A DNA stretch of 11,847 nt. It comes from Hyphomicrobiales bacterium. GTDB taxonomy: Bacteria; Pseudomonadota; Alphaproteobacteria; Rhizobiales; Xanthobacteraceae. The number at the start of each line of letters is the position of its first letter. Position 1 is the first letter of the stretch. The notes under the pieces are model-generated. The model searched no databases, was not told the origin of the DNA, and was given only the letters and a program-made list of their open reading frames with translations. Made by a program: the position numbers and the translations under genes. Below, one piece after another: positions 1 to 6,902 of this stretch. Location: NCBI GenBank assembly GCA_016201085.1, contig JACQDO010000152.1, positions 1 through 11,847 on the forward strand, written 5' to 3'.

Positions 1-67
1 AAATCCGGCAATCTCAAACCGGCCAAAGCGGGAAAAACAGACTCGCAATCAATCGGTTAGCCGTTGT

Positions 68-865
68 TCACGGACGACTTCCTAAAGCTAAGAGTCCATT
101 GATGTTGAGTCCAAACGTCCGAAACGTTGTAGAAAGTGTTTTTTGATGGGTCCGCAATAGTGAAGCTACAGATTCGGCTTTGCCGACTACCCATGACTCT
201 TGGACGCCTTGAACCCGAATCTCGTTGACGCCGCTCGCGTTCAATTCGACTAAAGCGAATCGATTAATTCCGTATGCTTCTGGCTCCTGGATCAGAAGTT
301 TTAGGTACCTAAGTTCGCCAAGTCGAGCCAAATCACTTTGGGGGTCGGAAGCGTATCTTGATATTTCATTTCCGCGCTCTCGATATGTAACTATAACGCG
401 ACCTTGACTGAAATCTTTGGCCAAGAAGCCAATCAATTCTTGCACATCTTCGGCGTATAATCGGATTGCGCCCACATGCCTTGTTGCCATGTGGAGGCGC
501 TCTGGAAGTAGGCCGGTCGCGGGTGTGCCGTCACCGCTAGAATCATGAGGATGCAAAATAAACGTGCCGCCAGTTCCGAGGGTTGATGACCATTGGCCTC
601 GGAGTTGACCTTCAGGCGTCAAGATGCCCTTAGCCGAAATCTCACCGGTAACAATCCCTTCGGGAGCTTGCGTCGCTTTTCCAGTGAACTCGACGGCGGT
701 GCCGTCAAATTTTCCATTGATCGAATATAGAACTAAGCCAAATCGATCATCCAGAAATCGAACCGTTCCAGAAAATTCTCCATCTGTGCTGTTCAGTTCG
801 ACAAACAGGTTGCCCATGTTTGTGCCGAACAGTTTTCCAGCCCAGAGTTTTCCAATTCCGCTCAT
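68..865 (-). CDS. Unrecognised two-part protein, 265 aa, lower-GC DNA
   Basis: I do not recognise the family with certainty. Residues 1 to about 107 are rich in Gly, Thr and alternating hydrophobics, with repeated strand-like pieces (GNLFVELN, GTVRFLDD, GLVLYSING, GTFILHPHD), so an all-beta, lipocalin-like or beta-sandwich fold is likely. A Gly/Pro/Ser linker at about 108-120 follows. Residues 125-265 look mixed alpha/beta (IRLYAEDVQELIGFLAKDF, FALVELNASGVNEIRVQG, SWVVGKAESVASLL). There is no signal peptide and no clear membrane segment, though the chain ends abruptly just after a hydrophobic GLLAL, so a lost C-terminal anchor is possible. The start is ATG at 865 with a weak GGGTG upstream. 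Base composition is clearly lower in GC than the genes to the right, which suggests horizontal acquisition. It is the only gene in this block inside the window, so the neighbours that might explain its job lie to the left of position 1. A real gene is likely; no function is assigned. Confidence 0.72.
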   Translation of the reverse strand: MSGIGKLWAGKLFGTNMGNLFVELNSTDGEFSGTVRFLDDRFGLVLYSINGKFDGTAVEFTGKATQAPEGIVTGEISAKGILTPEGQLRGQWSSTLGTGGTFILHPHDSSGDGTPATGLLPERLHMATRHVGAIRLYAEDVQELIGFLAKDFSQGRVIVTYRERGNEISRYASDPQSDLARLGELRYLKLLIQEPEAYGINRFALVELNASGVNEIRVQGVQESWVVGKAESVASLLRTHQKTLSTTFRTFGLNINGLLALGSRP

Positions 866-917
866 CTCACACCCAGTTTTTTTAGTTCATGTCGTACCTG
901 ATTTGTTCTGAAAAGAA

Positions 918-945
918 TTTAGGGCGACAAAAACTTCGCCCTAAA
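918..945. terminator. Hairpin terminator between the nrdJ unit and the left-end gene
   Basis: A perfect 10-bp stem (TTTAGGGCGA at 918-927, TCGCCCTAAA at 936-945) has an 8-nt A-rich loop. On the plus strand it is followed by GTTTTTTG. On the minus strand it is followed by a weaker T-rich tract (ATTCTTTTC). It sits 40 bp past the stop of the small gene ending at 985, so it most likely ends the minus-strand nrdJ transcript. It also lies about 50 bp upstream of the gene starting at 865, and so insulates that gene from nrdJ. Confidence 0.75.
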
Positions 946-984
946 GTTTTTTGTTACAGCGGCCCCCCGTCGTTCGCGCCCCTT

Positions 985-1146
985 CTACTTCTTCTCTATC
1001 GAAATCCCGCCAGGTCCGACATTGATCTGCATGCCCTGCGGCTCCTTGCGCTCCTGATAAAGCTGATAGCCGAGCGCAACGACGGCGACGGCGAGCACGC
1101 CGATAATGAGATAAAGCGTGTTGCGATTGATCGCCCCTAGCTGCAC
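985..1146 (-). CDS. Small single-pass membrane protein coupled to nrdJ (53 aa)
   Basis: The 53-residue product begins with GTG at 1146. It has a short N-terminus ([10 protein letters not shown]), one hydrophobic segment at about residues 11-29 ([19 protein letters not shown]), a charged stretch (YQERKEPQG) and a conserved-looking tail ([13 protein letters not shown]). The start codon lies inside the end of nrdJ, giving a 10-bp overlap in another frame, with GGGAG about 9 nt upstream, so translation is probably coupled to nrdJ. A longer in-frame ATG at 1215 would extend the overlap to 79 bp and add a Cys/His-poor segment antisense to nothing useful, so I prefer the GTG. The N-in, C-out topology with a short periplasmic tail is inferred from the charges. 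Function is unknown. It could be a membrane helper or simply a small envelope protein carried by the nrdJ transcript. GC content matches nrdJ, so it belongs to the core unit and not to the low-GC block. Confidence 0.7.
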   Translation of the reverse strand: MQLGAINRNTLYLIIGVLAVAVVALGYQLYQERKEPQGMQINVGPGGISIEKK

Positions 1147-4100
1147 CCCGTCGTGCTCCCGCAGGTATCGCACTTCATGCAGGTGCCGTTGCGCACCAGC
1201 GTGAAGTTGCCGCATTCGCCGCAGGCCTCGCCTTCGTAGCCCTTGGCGCGCGCCTCGGCGCGCTTCTCGGAGGCCGCCTGCTTGGCGTGCAGGCGCACGT
1301 CCTGGGTGTTGATCTGCTCGAGCTGCTGCGCCGGCGACAGCTTGGCCTCCGGCTCGGCCTTGAGCGCGGTGGCGGCGCCGCCGTGCAGCGCGGTGACGTT
1401 GCCGCCGCTCGCGGTCGCAGGCGCCGTGCCGGTGCTCACCACCGACAGCCGGTCGGTGCGCGAGCGGGTCAGTCCCTTGGACACGTAGTTGGGCGCCGCC
1501 ACCGGCTTGCCTTCGTTCTCGCCCTTGCCGAGCACGTCGAAACCGGTCTCGCTCGGGTCGACATGGGCGAGGTCGAAGCGCTCGAGATAGCTCACCGCCA
1601 GCTCGCGGAACACGTAATCGAGGATCGAGGTGGCGTATTTGATCGAGTCGTTGCCCTGCACCGGGCCTTGCGGCTCGAAACGCGTAAACGTAAAGGCGTC
1701 GACATATTCCTCCAGCGGCACGCCGTATTGCAGGCCGAGCGAGATGGCGATGGCGAAATTGTTCAACAGCGAACGCAGCGCCGCGCCTTCCTTGTGCATG
1801 TCGACGAAGATCTCGCCGAGCCGGCCGTCGTCATATTCGCCGGTGCGCAGATAGACCTTATGACCGCCGACCACGGCCTTCTGGGTGTAGCCCTTGCGCC
1901 GCGTCGGCAGGCGCTCGCGCTCGCGCAGCACGGTGATGCGCTCGACGATCTTCTCCACCACGCGTTCGGCGAGGCCTGCTGCGCGTGCGGCGGCCGGACG
2001 CTCGATGAAGGCGTCGATCGCTTCGTCCTCGTCGTCCTCATCCGCAATGAGCTGCGAATTGAGCGGTTGGCTGAGCTTTGAGCCGTCGCGGTAGAGCGCG
2101 TTGGCTTTCAGCGCCAGTTTCCACGACAAGAGATACGCCGCCTTGCAGTCGTCGACGGTGGCGTCGTTCGGCATGTTGATGGTCTTGGAGATGGCGCCGG
2201 AAATGAACGGCTGCGCCGCCGCCATCATGCGGATGTGGCTTTCCACCGACAGATAGCGCTTGCCGGTGCGGCCGCACGGATTGGCGCAGTCGAACACCGG
2301 ATAGTGCTCGGGCTTCAAATGCGGCGCGCCTTCCACCGTCATGGCGCCGCAGGCGTGGATGTTGGCGGCCTCGATCTCGCGCTTACTGAAGCCGATGCCG
2401 GCCAGCAGGTCGAAGTTCGGCGCCGCCAGGTCTTCCGGCTTGATGCCGAGCGCGTCGCGGCAGAATTCCTCGCCCAGCGTCCATTTGTTGAAGGCGAACT
2501 TGATGTCGAAGGCGGTCGGCAGCGCCTTGTCGATCTTGGCGATGGCCTCCTCGGTGAAGCCCTTGGCCATCAGCGTGGTGTGGTTGATGGCGGGCGCCTG
2601 CGCCAGCGTGCCGTGGCCGACCGCGTAAGCCTCGATCTCGGCGATATGGCTTTCCGAATAGCCGAGCGTGCGCAAGGCTTCCGGCACCGCGCGGTTGATG
2701 ATCTTCCAGTAGCCGCCGCCGGCCAGCTTCTTGAACTTGACCAGCGCGAAGTCAGGCTCGATGCCAGTGGTGTCGCAGTCCATCACCAGGCCGATGGTGC
2801 CGGTGGGCGCGATCACGGTCGACTGCGCGTTGCGGTAGCCGTGCTTCTCGCCCAGCGCCAGCGCGCGGTCCCACGCCGCCCTGGCGTGCGCGATCAGCTC
2901 CTTGTCGGGGCAGGCGCCGTGGTCGAGCGGCACCGGCGGCGTCGCCACCTTCTCATAGCCGGTACGTTCGCCATGCGCGGCGCGGCGGTGATTGCGCACC
3001 ACGCGCAACATGTCGTCGCGGTTCTTCTTGTAGCCGGGGAAGGGCCCGAGCTTTTCGGCCATCTCGGCCGAGGCCGCGTAGCTGACGCCGGTCATGATGG
3101 CGGAAAGCGCGCCAGCGATGGCGCGGCCGGCGTCCGAATCATACGGAATGCCGGAGGTCATCAGCAGGCCGCCGATATTGGCGTAGCCTAAGCCCAGCGT
3201 GCGGAATTCGTAGGACAGTTCGGCGATCTGCTTGCTCGGGAACTGCGCCATCATCACCGAGATTTCCAGCACCACGGTCCACAGCCGCACCGCGTGCTCG
3301 TAAGACTCGATGTCGAACTTGCCGGTCTTGACGTCGCGGAAGGTCAACAGATTGAGCGAAGCCAGATTGCAGGCGGTATCGTCGAGGAACATGTATTCCG
3401 AGCACGGATTGCTGGCGCGGATTTCGCCCGAGGCCGGGCAGGTGTGCCAGTCGTTCACCGTGGTGTGGAATTGCAGGCCGGGATCGGCCGAGGCCCAGGC
3501 GGCGTAGCCGATCTTCTCCCACAGCGCGCGCGCTTCCAGCGTCTTCGCCACCTTGCCGTTCTTGCGGAAGGTGAGGTCCCATTTGCCGTTGCGTTCCACC
3601 GACTTGAGGAAGCCGTCGGTGATGCGCACCGAATTGTTCGAGTTCTGCCCGGAGACGGTGAGATAGGCTTCGCTGTCCCAATCGGTGTCGTAGACCGGGA
3701 AGTCGATCTCCTTGTAGCCCTGCTTGGCGAACTGGATCACCCGCTTGATGTAGTTGTCGGGCACATAGGCGCGGCGCGCCAGCTTGATCTCGCGTTTTAA
3801 GGCGGGGTTCTTGTCCGGCGAGAAGCAGTCGTCGCCCGAGCCCTCGCAGTTGACGCAGGCCTTCATCACCGCCTTGAGATGCTTCTGGTTGGTGCGCGAG
3901 CCGGTGACCAGCGCCGCCACCTTCTGCTCTTCCTTCACCTTCCAGTCGATGTAGGTTTCGATGTCGGGATGGTCGACGTCGACGATCACCATCTTGGCGG
4001 CGCGCCGCGTGGTGCCGCCCGACTTGATGGCGCCGGCCGCGCGGTCGCCAATCTTGAGGAAGCTCATCAGGCCGGAGGAGCGGCCGCCGCCCGACAGCTT

Positions 4101-4829
4101 CTCGCCTTCGCCGCGTAGCGCGGAGAAATTGGTGCCGGTGCCGGAGCCGTATTTGAACAGGCGCGCCTCGCGCACCCACAGGTCCATGATGCCGCCTTCG
4201 TTGACTAGGTCGTCGCGGATGCCCTGGATGAAGCAGGCGTGCGGCTGCGGATGCTCGTACGAGCTTTTCGATTTGGTCAGCTTGCCGGTGAAAGGATCGA
4301 CGTAATAGTGGCCCTGGCTGGGGCCGTCGATGCCGTAGGCCCAATGCAGGCCGGTGTTGAACCATTGCGGCGAATTGGGCGCGCACATCTGCGTCGCCAG
4401 CATAGTGCGCAGCTCGTCGAAGAAGGCCTGCGCGTCGCTCTCGTGGTCGAAATAGCCGCCCTTCCAGCCCCAATAGGTCCAGGTGCCGGCCAGCCGGTCG
4501 AACACCTGCTTGGAGGAGTGCTCGCCGATATAGCGTTCCTTCTCCGGCAGCTCGTTGAGCGCGGCCTCGTCGGCGACCGAGCGCCACAGGAACGAGGGTA
4601 CCGAATTCTCTTCCACCTTCTTCAGGCGGGCGGGCACGCCGGCCTTGCGGAAATATTTTTGCGCCAGCACGTCGGAGGCGACCTGCGACCAGAATTCCGG
4701 CACTTCGACATTGTCGAGCTTGAACACCACCGAGCCATCCGGGTTGCGGATTTCGCTGGTGGTCAGCCGGAACTCCAGGCCCGCGTAGGCCTGCTGTGCT
4801 TCCTTGGTGTAGCGACGTTCAATCCGCAT
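1137..4829 (-). CDS. nrdJ: Vitamin B12-dependent ribonucleotide reductase (class II)
   Basis: This is adenosylcobalamin-dependent ribonucleoside-diphosphate reductase, a cytoplasmic enzyme that makes deoxynucleotides and works with or without oxygen. The radical-site motif SNPCSEY places the catalytic triad at about N474, C476 and E478. The redox cysteines line up as C199 (HACFIQG) and C487 ([10 protein letters not shown]). A TSCPD-type region follows from about residue 1000 ([20 protein letters not shown]). The tail has the pattern C1203-x2-C1206 ... C1217-x2-C1220-x2-C1223 ... C1229, fitting the zinc-ribbon or thiol-exchange tail of this family. The length of 1,230 aa is normal for alphaproteobacterial NrdJ, so there is no intein. 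The start ATG at 4829 is chosen over the TTG at 4847 because GGAAGGGG (4838-4845) sits 8 nt upstream and [10 protein letters not shown] matches the usual N-terminus. The gene is followed by an overlapping small membrane-protein gene. Regulation is probably by NrdR (boxes at 5136-5182) and possibly by the structured leader. No class I (nrdAB) genes are in the window. Confidence 0.97.
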   Translation of the reverse strand: MRIERRYTKEAQQAYAGLEFRLTTSEIRNPDGSVVFKLDNVEVPEFWSQVASDVLAQKYFRKAGVPARLKKVEENSVPSFLWRSVADEAALNELPEKERYIGEHSSKQVFDRLAGTWTYWGWKGGYFDHESDAQAFFDELRTMLATQMCAPNSPQWFNTGLHWAYGIDGPSQGHYYVDPFTGKLTKSKSSYEHPQPHACFIQGIRDDLVNEGGIMDLWVREARLFKYGSGTGTNFSALRGEGEKLSGGGRSSGLMSFLKIGDRAAGAIKSGGTTRRAAKMVIVDVDHPDIETYIDWKVKEEQKVAALVTGSRTNQKHLKAVMKACVNCEGSGDDCFSPDKNPALKREIKLARRAYVPDNYIKRVIQFAKQGYKEIDFPVYDTDWDSEAYLTVSGQNSNNSVRITDGFLKSVERNGKWDLTFRKNGKVAKTLEARALWEKIGYAAWASADPGLQFHTTVNDWHTCPASGEIRASNPCSEYMFLDDTACNLASLNLLTFRDVKTGKFDIESYEHAVRLWTVVLEISVMMAQFPSKQIAELSYEFRTLGLGYANIGGLLMTSGIPYDSDAGRAIAGALSAIMTGVSYAASAEMAEKLGPFPGYKKNRDDMLRVVRNHRRAAHGERTGYEKVATPPVPLDHGACPDKELIAHARAAWDRALALGEKHGYRNAQSTVIAPTGTIGLVMDCDTTGIEPDFALVKFKKLAGGGYWKIINRAVPEALRTLGYSESHIAEIEAYAVGHGTLAQAPAINHTTLMAKGFTEEAIAKIDKALPTAFDIKFAFNKWTLGEEFCRDALGIKPEDLAAPNFDLLAGIGFSKREIEAANIHACGAMTVEGAPHLKPEHYPVFDCANPCGRTGKRYLSVESHIRMMAAAQPFISGAISKTINMPNDATVDDCKAAYLLSWKLALKANALYRDGSKLSQPLNSQLIADEDDEDEAIDAFIERPAAARAAGLAERVVEKIVERITVLRERERLPTRRKGYTQKAVVGGHKVYLRTGEYDDGRLGEIFVDMHKEGAALRSLLNNFAIAISLGLQYGVPLEEYVDAFTFTRFEPQGPVQGNDSIKYATSILDYVFRELAVSYLERFDLAHVDPSETGFDVLGKGENEGKPVAAPNYVSKGLTRSRTDRLSVVSTGTAPATASGGNVTALHGGAATALKAEPEAKLSPAQQLEQINTQDVRLHAKQAASEKRAEARAKGYEGEACGECGNFTLVRNGTCMKCDTCGSTTGCS

Positions 4830-4837
4830 TTCTCTAG

Positions 4838-4845
4838 CCCCTTCC
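4838..4845 (-). promoter_or_regulatory. Ribosome binding site of nrdJ
   Basis: GGAAGGGG on the minus strand lies 8 nt before ATG 4829, which makes that ATG the start rather than the upstream in-frame TTG at 4847. Hairpin 4852-4873 ends 7 nt upstream of this site, so leader folding could affect access to it. Confidence 0.85.
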
Positions 4846-4851
4846 AATGCC

Positions 4852-4906
4852 CGGGCGGTTGGCGGACCGCCCGATTATATCCCTGGCGGACCTGTCCTTG
4901 TCCGCC
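4852..4906 (-). promoter_or_regulatory. Leader hairpins of nrdJ with alternative pairing
   Basis: Two stems are visible just upstream of the ribosome binding site. Hairpin A pairs 4900-4906 with 4885-4891 (GGCGGAC/GTCCGCC, 7 bp, 8-nt loop). Hairpin B pairs 4866-4873 with 4852-4859 (CGGGCGGT/ACCGCCCG, 8 bp, 6-nt loop). GTCCGCC also occurs a second time at 4861-4867 (minus strand), inside hairpin B, so the upstream GGCGGAC can pair with either copy and the second choice breaks hairpin B. This is the layout expected of a two-state leader. The signal, if any, is unknown. Confidence 0.5.
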
Positions 4907-4941
4907 TGTTGTGCTCGTCACTCCGTACGCCACCACCCTCT

Positions 4942-4966
4942 TATCTAGGTCCGATGCTCCGATCCG
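4942..4966 (-). promoter_or_regulatory. Possible alternative, closer promoter of nrdJ
   Basis: TAGATA (4942-4947, minus strand) resembles a -10 element. The matching -35 would be GTGCCG, 18 bp upstream, at about 4966-4971, which is poor. If used, it would give a leader of about 105 nt that still contains the two hairpins at 4852-4906. It is weaker than the TTGACG promoter at 5110-5138. Confidence 0.25.
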
Positions 4967-4976
4967 GCACCGGTTA

Positions 4977-4993
4977 CCGGGGCTATCCCCCGG
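4977..4993 (-). promoter_or_regulatory. GC-only hairpin in nrdJ leader
   Basis: CCGGGG and CCCCGG (4988-4993 and 4977-4982, read on the minus strand) form a 6-bp stem with a 5-nt GATAG loop. It sits midway in the predicted leader and is followed by a CCGGTAACCGG palindrome, so the leader has several stable elements in series. Confidence 0.45.
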
Positions 4994-5109
4994 CGCGCGC
5001 AAGTCCCTGTCCCAAAACGCCATTTTCCGGCGTGGGCTAAGATTTTCCGACTACAGCGTCGTTATGAGGGTCCGGCAGGCCAAAAACTCAACCGCACCGG
5101 ACGTACTTG

Positions 5110-5138
5110 AAGCTATGTGGACTCAGCCTACGCGTCAA
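5110..5138 (-). promoter_or_regulatory. Predicted sigma-70 promoter of nrdJ
   Basis: TTGACG (5133-5138, minus strand) and TAGCTT (5110-5115) are separated by 17 bp. TTGACG is a good alphaproteobacterial -35; the -10 is moderate. The predicted start of transcription is near 5103, giving a leader of about 270 nt. A NrdR-like box overlaps the -35, as expected for repression. Confidence 0.5.
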
Positions 5139-5151
5139 CAAGAGATAGCGG
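5136..5151. promoter_or_regulatory. NrdR box 2, degenerate, overlapping the -35
   Basis: CAACAAGAGATAGCGG matches 10 of 16 consensus positions. That is weak alone, but it lies exactly 31 bp (three helical turns) from box 1, the spacing typical of paired NrdR sites, and it overlaps the TTGACG -35 at 5133-5138. Confidence 0.5.
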
Positions 5152-5166
5152 GTAAACGTGAATCAA

Positions 5167-5182
5167 ACACTAAATCTTGTGG
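5167..5182. promoter_or_regulatory. NrdR box 1 upstream of nrdJ
   Basis: ACACTAAATCTTGTGG matches 13 of 16 positions of the published NrdR consensus ACACWATATATWGTGT. NrdR is the zinc-finger, ATP-cone repressor of ribonucleotide reductase genes in most bacteria. The site is upstream of a ribonucleotide reductase gene, with a weaker copy 31 bp away, so the call is well supported by context. Confidence 0.75.
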
Positions 5183-5382
5183 TGAACGGGGATAACGGTG
5201 GCTGAGAACGCGGGCAGTATTGAGCGATCCGGAGGGCTCGGAAAGTGTTTTTCTTGTCCGCCGGGGGTAGGCTTTTATCCCGTCGCGCATGACGAAAAAA
5301 TGACGGAAAATAGGGTTTTCGGGCAACCCGCAATTAAATTACCGGCTACGCACAAGCGGGGATAAGGCCGGGAAAAACCCTC

Positions 5383-5402
5383 CGATCACGGTTCCGTGGT
5401 CG
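5383..5402. repeat. Perfect inverted repeat of unknown role
   Basis: Arms CGATCACGG (5383-5391) and CCGTGGTCG (5394-5402) pair along 9 positions, with one T-G wobble and a 2-nt spacer. It could be an operator or the first hairpin of a small RNA ending at the 5501-5530 terminator. Nothing in the sequence decides between these. Confidence 0.45.
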
Positions 5403-5432
5403 CTGATTCTCAAAATCGGTTCAGTGCCTTAG

Positions 5433-5460
5433 GCGCTAGGCGGGCGGCCCGCCGGAGCGC
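5433..5460. repeat. GC-rich two-part hairpin
   Basis: Outer arms GCGCT/AGCGC (5433-5437, 5456-5460) enclose inner arms GGCGGG/CCCGCC (5439-5444, 5448-5453) with a CGG loop and a small internal bulge. It is strong on either strand and lacks a T-run, so it is not a simple terminator. Confidence 0.5.
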
Positions 5461-5500
5461 GGCAAGGATACCCAAGCCTGTGCATAGGCGGTCCCAAACA

Positions 5501-5530
5501 AAAAGGCGGACCTTGGAGGGCCCGCCTTTT
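5501..5530. terminator. Strong bidirectional terminator
   Basis: AAAAGGCGG (5501-5509) and CCGCCTTTT (5522-5530) form a perfect 9-bp stem, extended by CC/GG (5511-5512 with 5519-5520) across one mismatch. On the minus strand the stem runs into TTTTTGTTTG, a good U-tract, so it most likely ends the MscS transcript about 130 nt after its stop. On the plus strand it ends in TTTT and could terminate a plus-strand RNA. Confidence 0.8.
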
Positions 5531-5662
5531 GCACCGGCACTGTCGTCTTGGAAGTTCGGCAGCAAAATAGTCGACACGACGACCTATGTTTTGATGCCGA
5601 TCAAATCCCGGGCAGCTTAGTGACACCCCCTAGCCGAAGGCAATGGTGGGAGGCCAACCATC

Positions 5663-6781
5663 TTATCTTCGCGGCTGGCGCTTGGCCGCCGTAACCGGCG
5701 TTGTCGTCATGGCGAGATCGGCCCGCTGCCTCGGCAGCGCCTCGGGGTGCTCGCGCCGCAGGAAGTCGACGAGCTTCTCGCGCACTTCGCTGCGCAGGTC
5801 GAAGGCTTTGCCGGCGGAAGCGGCGCTCATCAGGCAGCGCAGCTCGATGCTGTGCTCCTTGGCGTCGGTGACCTGCAGCTTGACGACATTGCCGTCCCAG
5901 GACTTCGACTGCTTGACGATCTCCGTCAGCTTTTCACGAATGGTATCGACCGGAGCGCGATAATCGACATAGAGCAGGGCGCTGCCGATGAGGGCGGAGT
6001 TCTCGCGCGTCCAATTCTGGAACGGCTTTTCGATGAAATAGGCGAGCGGCACGATCATCCGCCGCCAGTCCCATAGCTTCAGCACCACATAAGTCGAGGT
6101 GATTTCCTCGACGGTGCCCGACTCGTTTTCGACGATCACCGCGTCGTCGATGCGGATGGGTTGCGTCATCGCCAATTGCACGCCGGCGATCAGATTGCTC
6201 AGCACCGGCCGCGCCGCCAGGCCCGCGACGATGCCGGCAACGCCAGCCGAGGCGAACAGGCTCACGCCATATTGTCGCACCGGCTCGAACGTCATCAGCC
6301 CCGCGCCGATAGTGACGACGGCCACCAGCACGTCGGCGGCGCGCTGCAGCACGCGTACCTGCGTCACGTGCTTGCGCGCCAGCAGATTGTCGTCGGTGTC
6401 GATGCGGAACTGCCGCAGGTAGAGATCGGCGGCGATATGCAGCGCGGCGATTGCGGCCCAGCCGATGAGGCCGACAATCGCGATGAACAGCAGCCGTGCC
6501 AGCCAATAGGCGGTATCGGGACCAAGCGGCGTCACTGGAATGACGACGATCATGGCCAGGATCAGCAGGCCAAGCCGCGTCACCCCACGCATCTGCGTGA
6601 CGACCGACCATAGATAGGGGTGCCGCCCGGCCAGCAGATGGTGCAGCAACCGGCGCGCGCTGTTATGCAGCAACAGGGCAACCGCCGCCGCCAGCGCGAA
6701 GATGAACAGCGCCACCAACGGCTCGGGCAGCCAAGCGAGCCAGCTTTTGATATGGGTCAACGCAATTCTGATGAAATCCAT
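5663..6781 (-). CDS. MscS-family mechanosensitive ion channel
   Basis: This is an inner-membrane channel that opens under membrane tension to release solutes during hypo-osmotic shock. Hydrophobic segments lie at about residues 20-39, 69-86, 95-116 and 150-166. They are followed by the pore helix at about 173-205, with the small-residue pattern (LFASAGVAGIVAGLAARPVL) typical of MscS TM3 packing and the NLIAGVQLAMTQPIRIDD signature that leads into the beta domain (206-260, VIVENESGTVEEI). A cytoplasmic mixed domain ends near 350, with a basic tail. The start is ATG at 6781 (MDFIRIALTHIKSW) with AGGA 4 nt upstream. An upstream extension to 6880 would add 33 Cys/Arg-rich residues inside the divergent promoter region and is unlikely. 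At 372 aa it is longer than E. coli MscS (286 aa) because of extra N-terminal helices. It is divergent from the NDUFA12 gene, and its transcript probably ends at 5501-5530. Confidence 0.9.
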   Translation of the reverse strand: MDFIRIALTHIKSWLAWLPEPLVALFIFALAAAVALLLHNSARRLLHHLLAGRHPYLWSVVTQMRGVTRLGLLILAMIVVIPVTPLGPDTAYWLARLLFIAIVGLIGWAAIAALHIAADLYLRQFRIDTDDNLLARKHVTQVRVLQRAADVLVAVVTIGAGLMTFEPVRQYGVSLFASAGVAGIVAGLAARPVLSNLIAGVQLAMTQPIRIDDAVIVENESGTVEEITSTYVVLKLWDWRRMIVPLAYFIEKPFQNWTRENSALIGSALLYVDYRAPVDTIREKLTEIVKQSKSWDGNVVKLQVTDAKEHSIELRCLMSAASAGKAFDLRSEVREKLVDFLRREHPEALPRQRADLAMTTTPVTAAKRQPRR

Positions 6782-6823
6782 GCAGTCCTGACATGCTGAA
6801 AATGAGGTGGCGAAAACGGCGCC

Positions 6824-6852
6824 CGCCCCGGGGCGCGCTGGACACCAGCGCG
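6824..6852. repeat. Palindrome and hairpin in the MscS/NDUFA12 divergent promoter region
   Basis: A 12-bp perfect palindrome CGCCCCGGGGCG (6824-6835) touches an 8-bp perfect stem CGCGCTGG/CCAGCGCG (6834-6841, 6845-6852) with a 3-nt loop. Both lie in the 121 bp between the two divergent starts. They could be operator sites or leader hairpins. I could not place clear -35/-10 pairs for either gene. Confidence 0.4.
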
Positions 6853-6902
6853 GCGAGGTGGCAAAACGCCGCTTCTCCACGGCCTATCAACGCGGTACGG
6901 CG

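Larger units (their letters stand above)
4830..5662. other. 833-bp non-coding interval between nrdJ and the MscS gene
   Basis: No open frame here looks protein-like. Reading toward nrdJ on the minus strand, it contains a hairpin just after the MscS stop (5642-5662), a strong terminator (5501-5530), two inverted repeats (5433-5460 and 5383-5402), a small hairpin with GGGTT/AACCC arms near 5312-5328, the NrdR-box promoter (5110-5182), and a hairpin-rich leader of about 270 nt (4830-5103). Local GC is mixed, with AT-rich patches at 5295-5340. The size and structure exceed what a simple promoter needs. Confidence 0.8.

Noticed and set aside
3139..4587. A 482-residue open frame on the minus strand in another frame of nrdJ, plus long plus-strand frames at 1287-2081, 2235-3191, 3294-3800 and 4239-5195
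   Set aside because: They overlap nrdJ completely or mostly, have Arg/Ala/Gly-rich low-complexity translations typical of shadow frames in high-GC DNA, and contain no recognisable motifs.
1137..4829. Intein or insertion in nrdJ, given its large size
   Set aside because: 1,230 residues is the normal length for alphaproteobacterial NrdJ, and the motifs are in order with normal spacing.
4763..5023. An 86-residue open frame running through the nrdJ leader into the gene, a possible leader peptide
   Set aside because: Its translation looks like read-through of structured RNA (many Gly/Arg, no motif), it overlaps the nrdJ start by 67 bp, and the ribosome binding site is weak. Conservation could revive it.
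4830..5200. A cobalamin riboswitch upstream of the B12-dependent nrdJ
   Set aside because: I looked for the B12 box and the GCCACTG-type core on the minus strand and found neither. The hairpins present do not match the class.
5135..5620. Short open frames in the nrdJ/MscS interval (5135-5326 minus, 5396-5620 plus, 5429-5626 minus)
   Set aside because: No ribosome binding sites, no motifs, and they cross terminator and hairpin sequences.
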